DNA of 5,304 nucleotides from an uncultured bacterium (lineage in GTDB: Bacteria > Bacillota > Clostridia > Lachnospirales > Lachnospiraceae), in the NCBI GenBank assembly GCA_905214855.1, contig CAJMNU010000113.1, forward strand, positions 1 through 5,304. The letters run 5' to 3'. The notes beneath the pieces are model-generated. The model ran no database searches and was not told the DNA's origin. It was given only the letters and a program-made list of their open reading frames with translations. Every line of letters starts with the position of its first letter. The first letter of the stretch is position 1. Made by a program: the position numbers and the translations under genes. Of the stretch, positions 5,177-5,304 are shown one piece after another.

Positions 5177-5304
5177 TTAACCCTTGTGTGATATTTCGTG
5201 TGATATCTTTTCAAAATGCTGATTTATTTTCTTACTTTGCTTTACATTTTCGAGATCAATTACATTTCTATAGACTGATTTCATGATATTATCACTTGAC
5301 CATC
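5177..5304 (-). CDS. int: Tyrosine recombinase / phage integrase, C-terminal end (truncated by window edge)
   Basis: Reading the minus strand from the right edge gives 41 residues before TAA at 5179-5177. They contain WSSDNIMKSVYRNV, the end of a tyrosine-recombinase catalytic domain. In this integrase group the segment W-[SA]-S/D-x-x-V/I-M-K-x-V-Y-R carries the nucleophilic tyrosine, here the Tyr encoded at 5270-5272. A polar helix follows (IDLENVKQSKKINQHF), then ISHEISHKG, the last residues of the protein. The gene would enter from beyond the window and end 17 nt before the tRNA-derived core, the usual position of int next to attP. The ISHEISHK codons are the 12-bp repeat pair shared with the other side of the core. 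The N-terminal arm-binding domain and the other catalytic residues are outside the window. Confidence 0.85.
   Translation of the reverse strand, partial: WSSDNIMKSVYRNVIDLENVKQSKKINQHFEKISHEISHKG
5186..5205 (+). repeat. 12-bp-period repeat, putative integrase arm-type sites (right arm, inside int)
   Basis: GTGTGATATTTCGTGTGATA is identical over 20 bp (21 with the next T) to 4989-5008 and in the same orientation, 197 bp away. It overlaps the last codons of the integrase gene on the minus strand. Confidence 0.7.

Noticed and set aside
4985..5205. CRISPR-like repeat array
   Set aside because: There are only two repeat pairs with a 12-bp period, no spacer-sized regular intervals and no cas genes; integrase arm sites explain them better.
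5126..5210. Complete tRNA gene on the minus strand
   Set aside because: The T-arm and acceptor 3' strand are present, but no GCCGGCA 5' strand, D-arm or anticodon arm folds in the sequence upstream, which is integrase coding.

Overview
The window is AT-rich and reads as the late tail-tip end of a siphovirus-type temperate phage or prophage of a Gram-positive host. The Firmicutes-style tail gene order, strong AGGAG/GGGGG ribosome sites, codon use and protein families suggest a Clostridia/Lachnospiraceae-like host. That host assignment is inference; no species can be named from the sequence alone.

Layout. Positions 1-3997 hold four tightly packed plus-strand structural genes: the C-terminal part of the tape measure protein (open at the left edge), a distal tail protein (Dit), a Gp37-like tail hub/tail-tip protein, and a baseplate or receptor-binding-type protein. 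They overlap or abut (8-nt overlap, 2-nt gap, TAAATG junction) and end at a strong intrinsic terminator (4016-4047), so they look like one operon. Next is a separate plus-strand unit: a near-consensus promoter with a 14-bp palindrome in its spacer, hicA toxin, hicB antitoxin, and a second strong terminator (4759-4788). This is a self-contained accessory ('moron'-like) toxin-antitoxin cassette.

Positions 4789-5176 hold no intact gene. They contain a small frame-disrupted ORF remnant (about 4802-4939) followed by what I read as a phage attachment locus. That locus has a perfect 12-bp tandem repeat (4985-5008), a minus-strand hairpin/terminator (5064-5115), the 3' end of a tRNA gene on the minus strand (5126-5160), and a second copy of the same repeat pair (5186-5205). 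The second copy lies inside the 3' end of a minus-strand tyrosine integrase gene that runs off the right edge (5177-5304).

How it fits together. Tail genes plus hicAB lie on one side of the tRNA-derived core and int on the other, with the same repeat pair on both sides. This is the arrangement of an intact attP (excised, circular or concatemeric phage, or tandem prophages) rather than a simple attL or attR. No holin or endolysin lies between the tail module and the attachment site, where a lysis cassette is often found.
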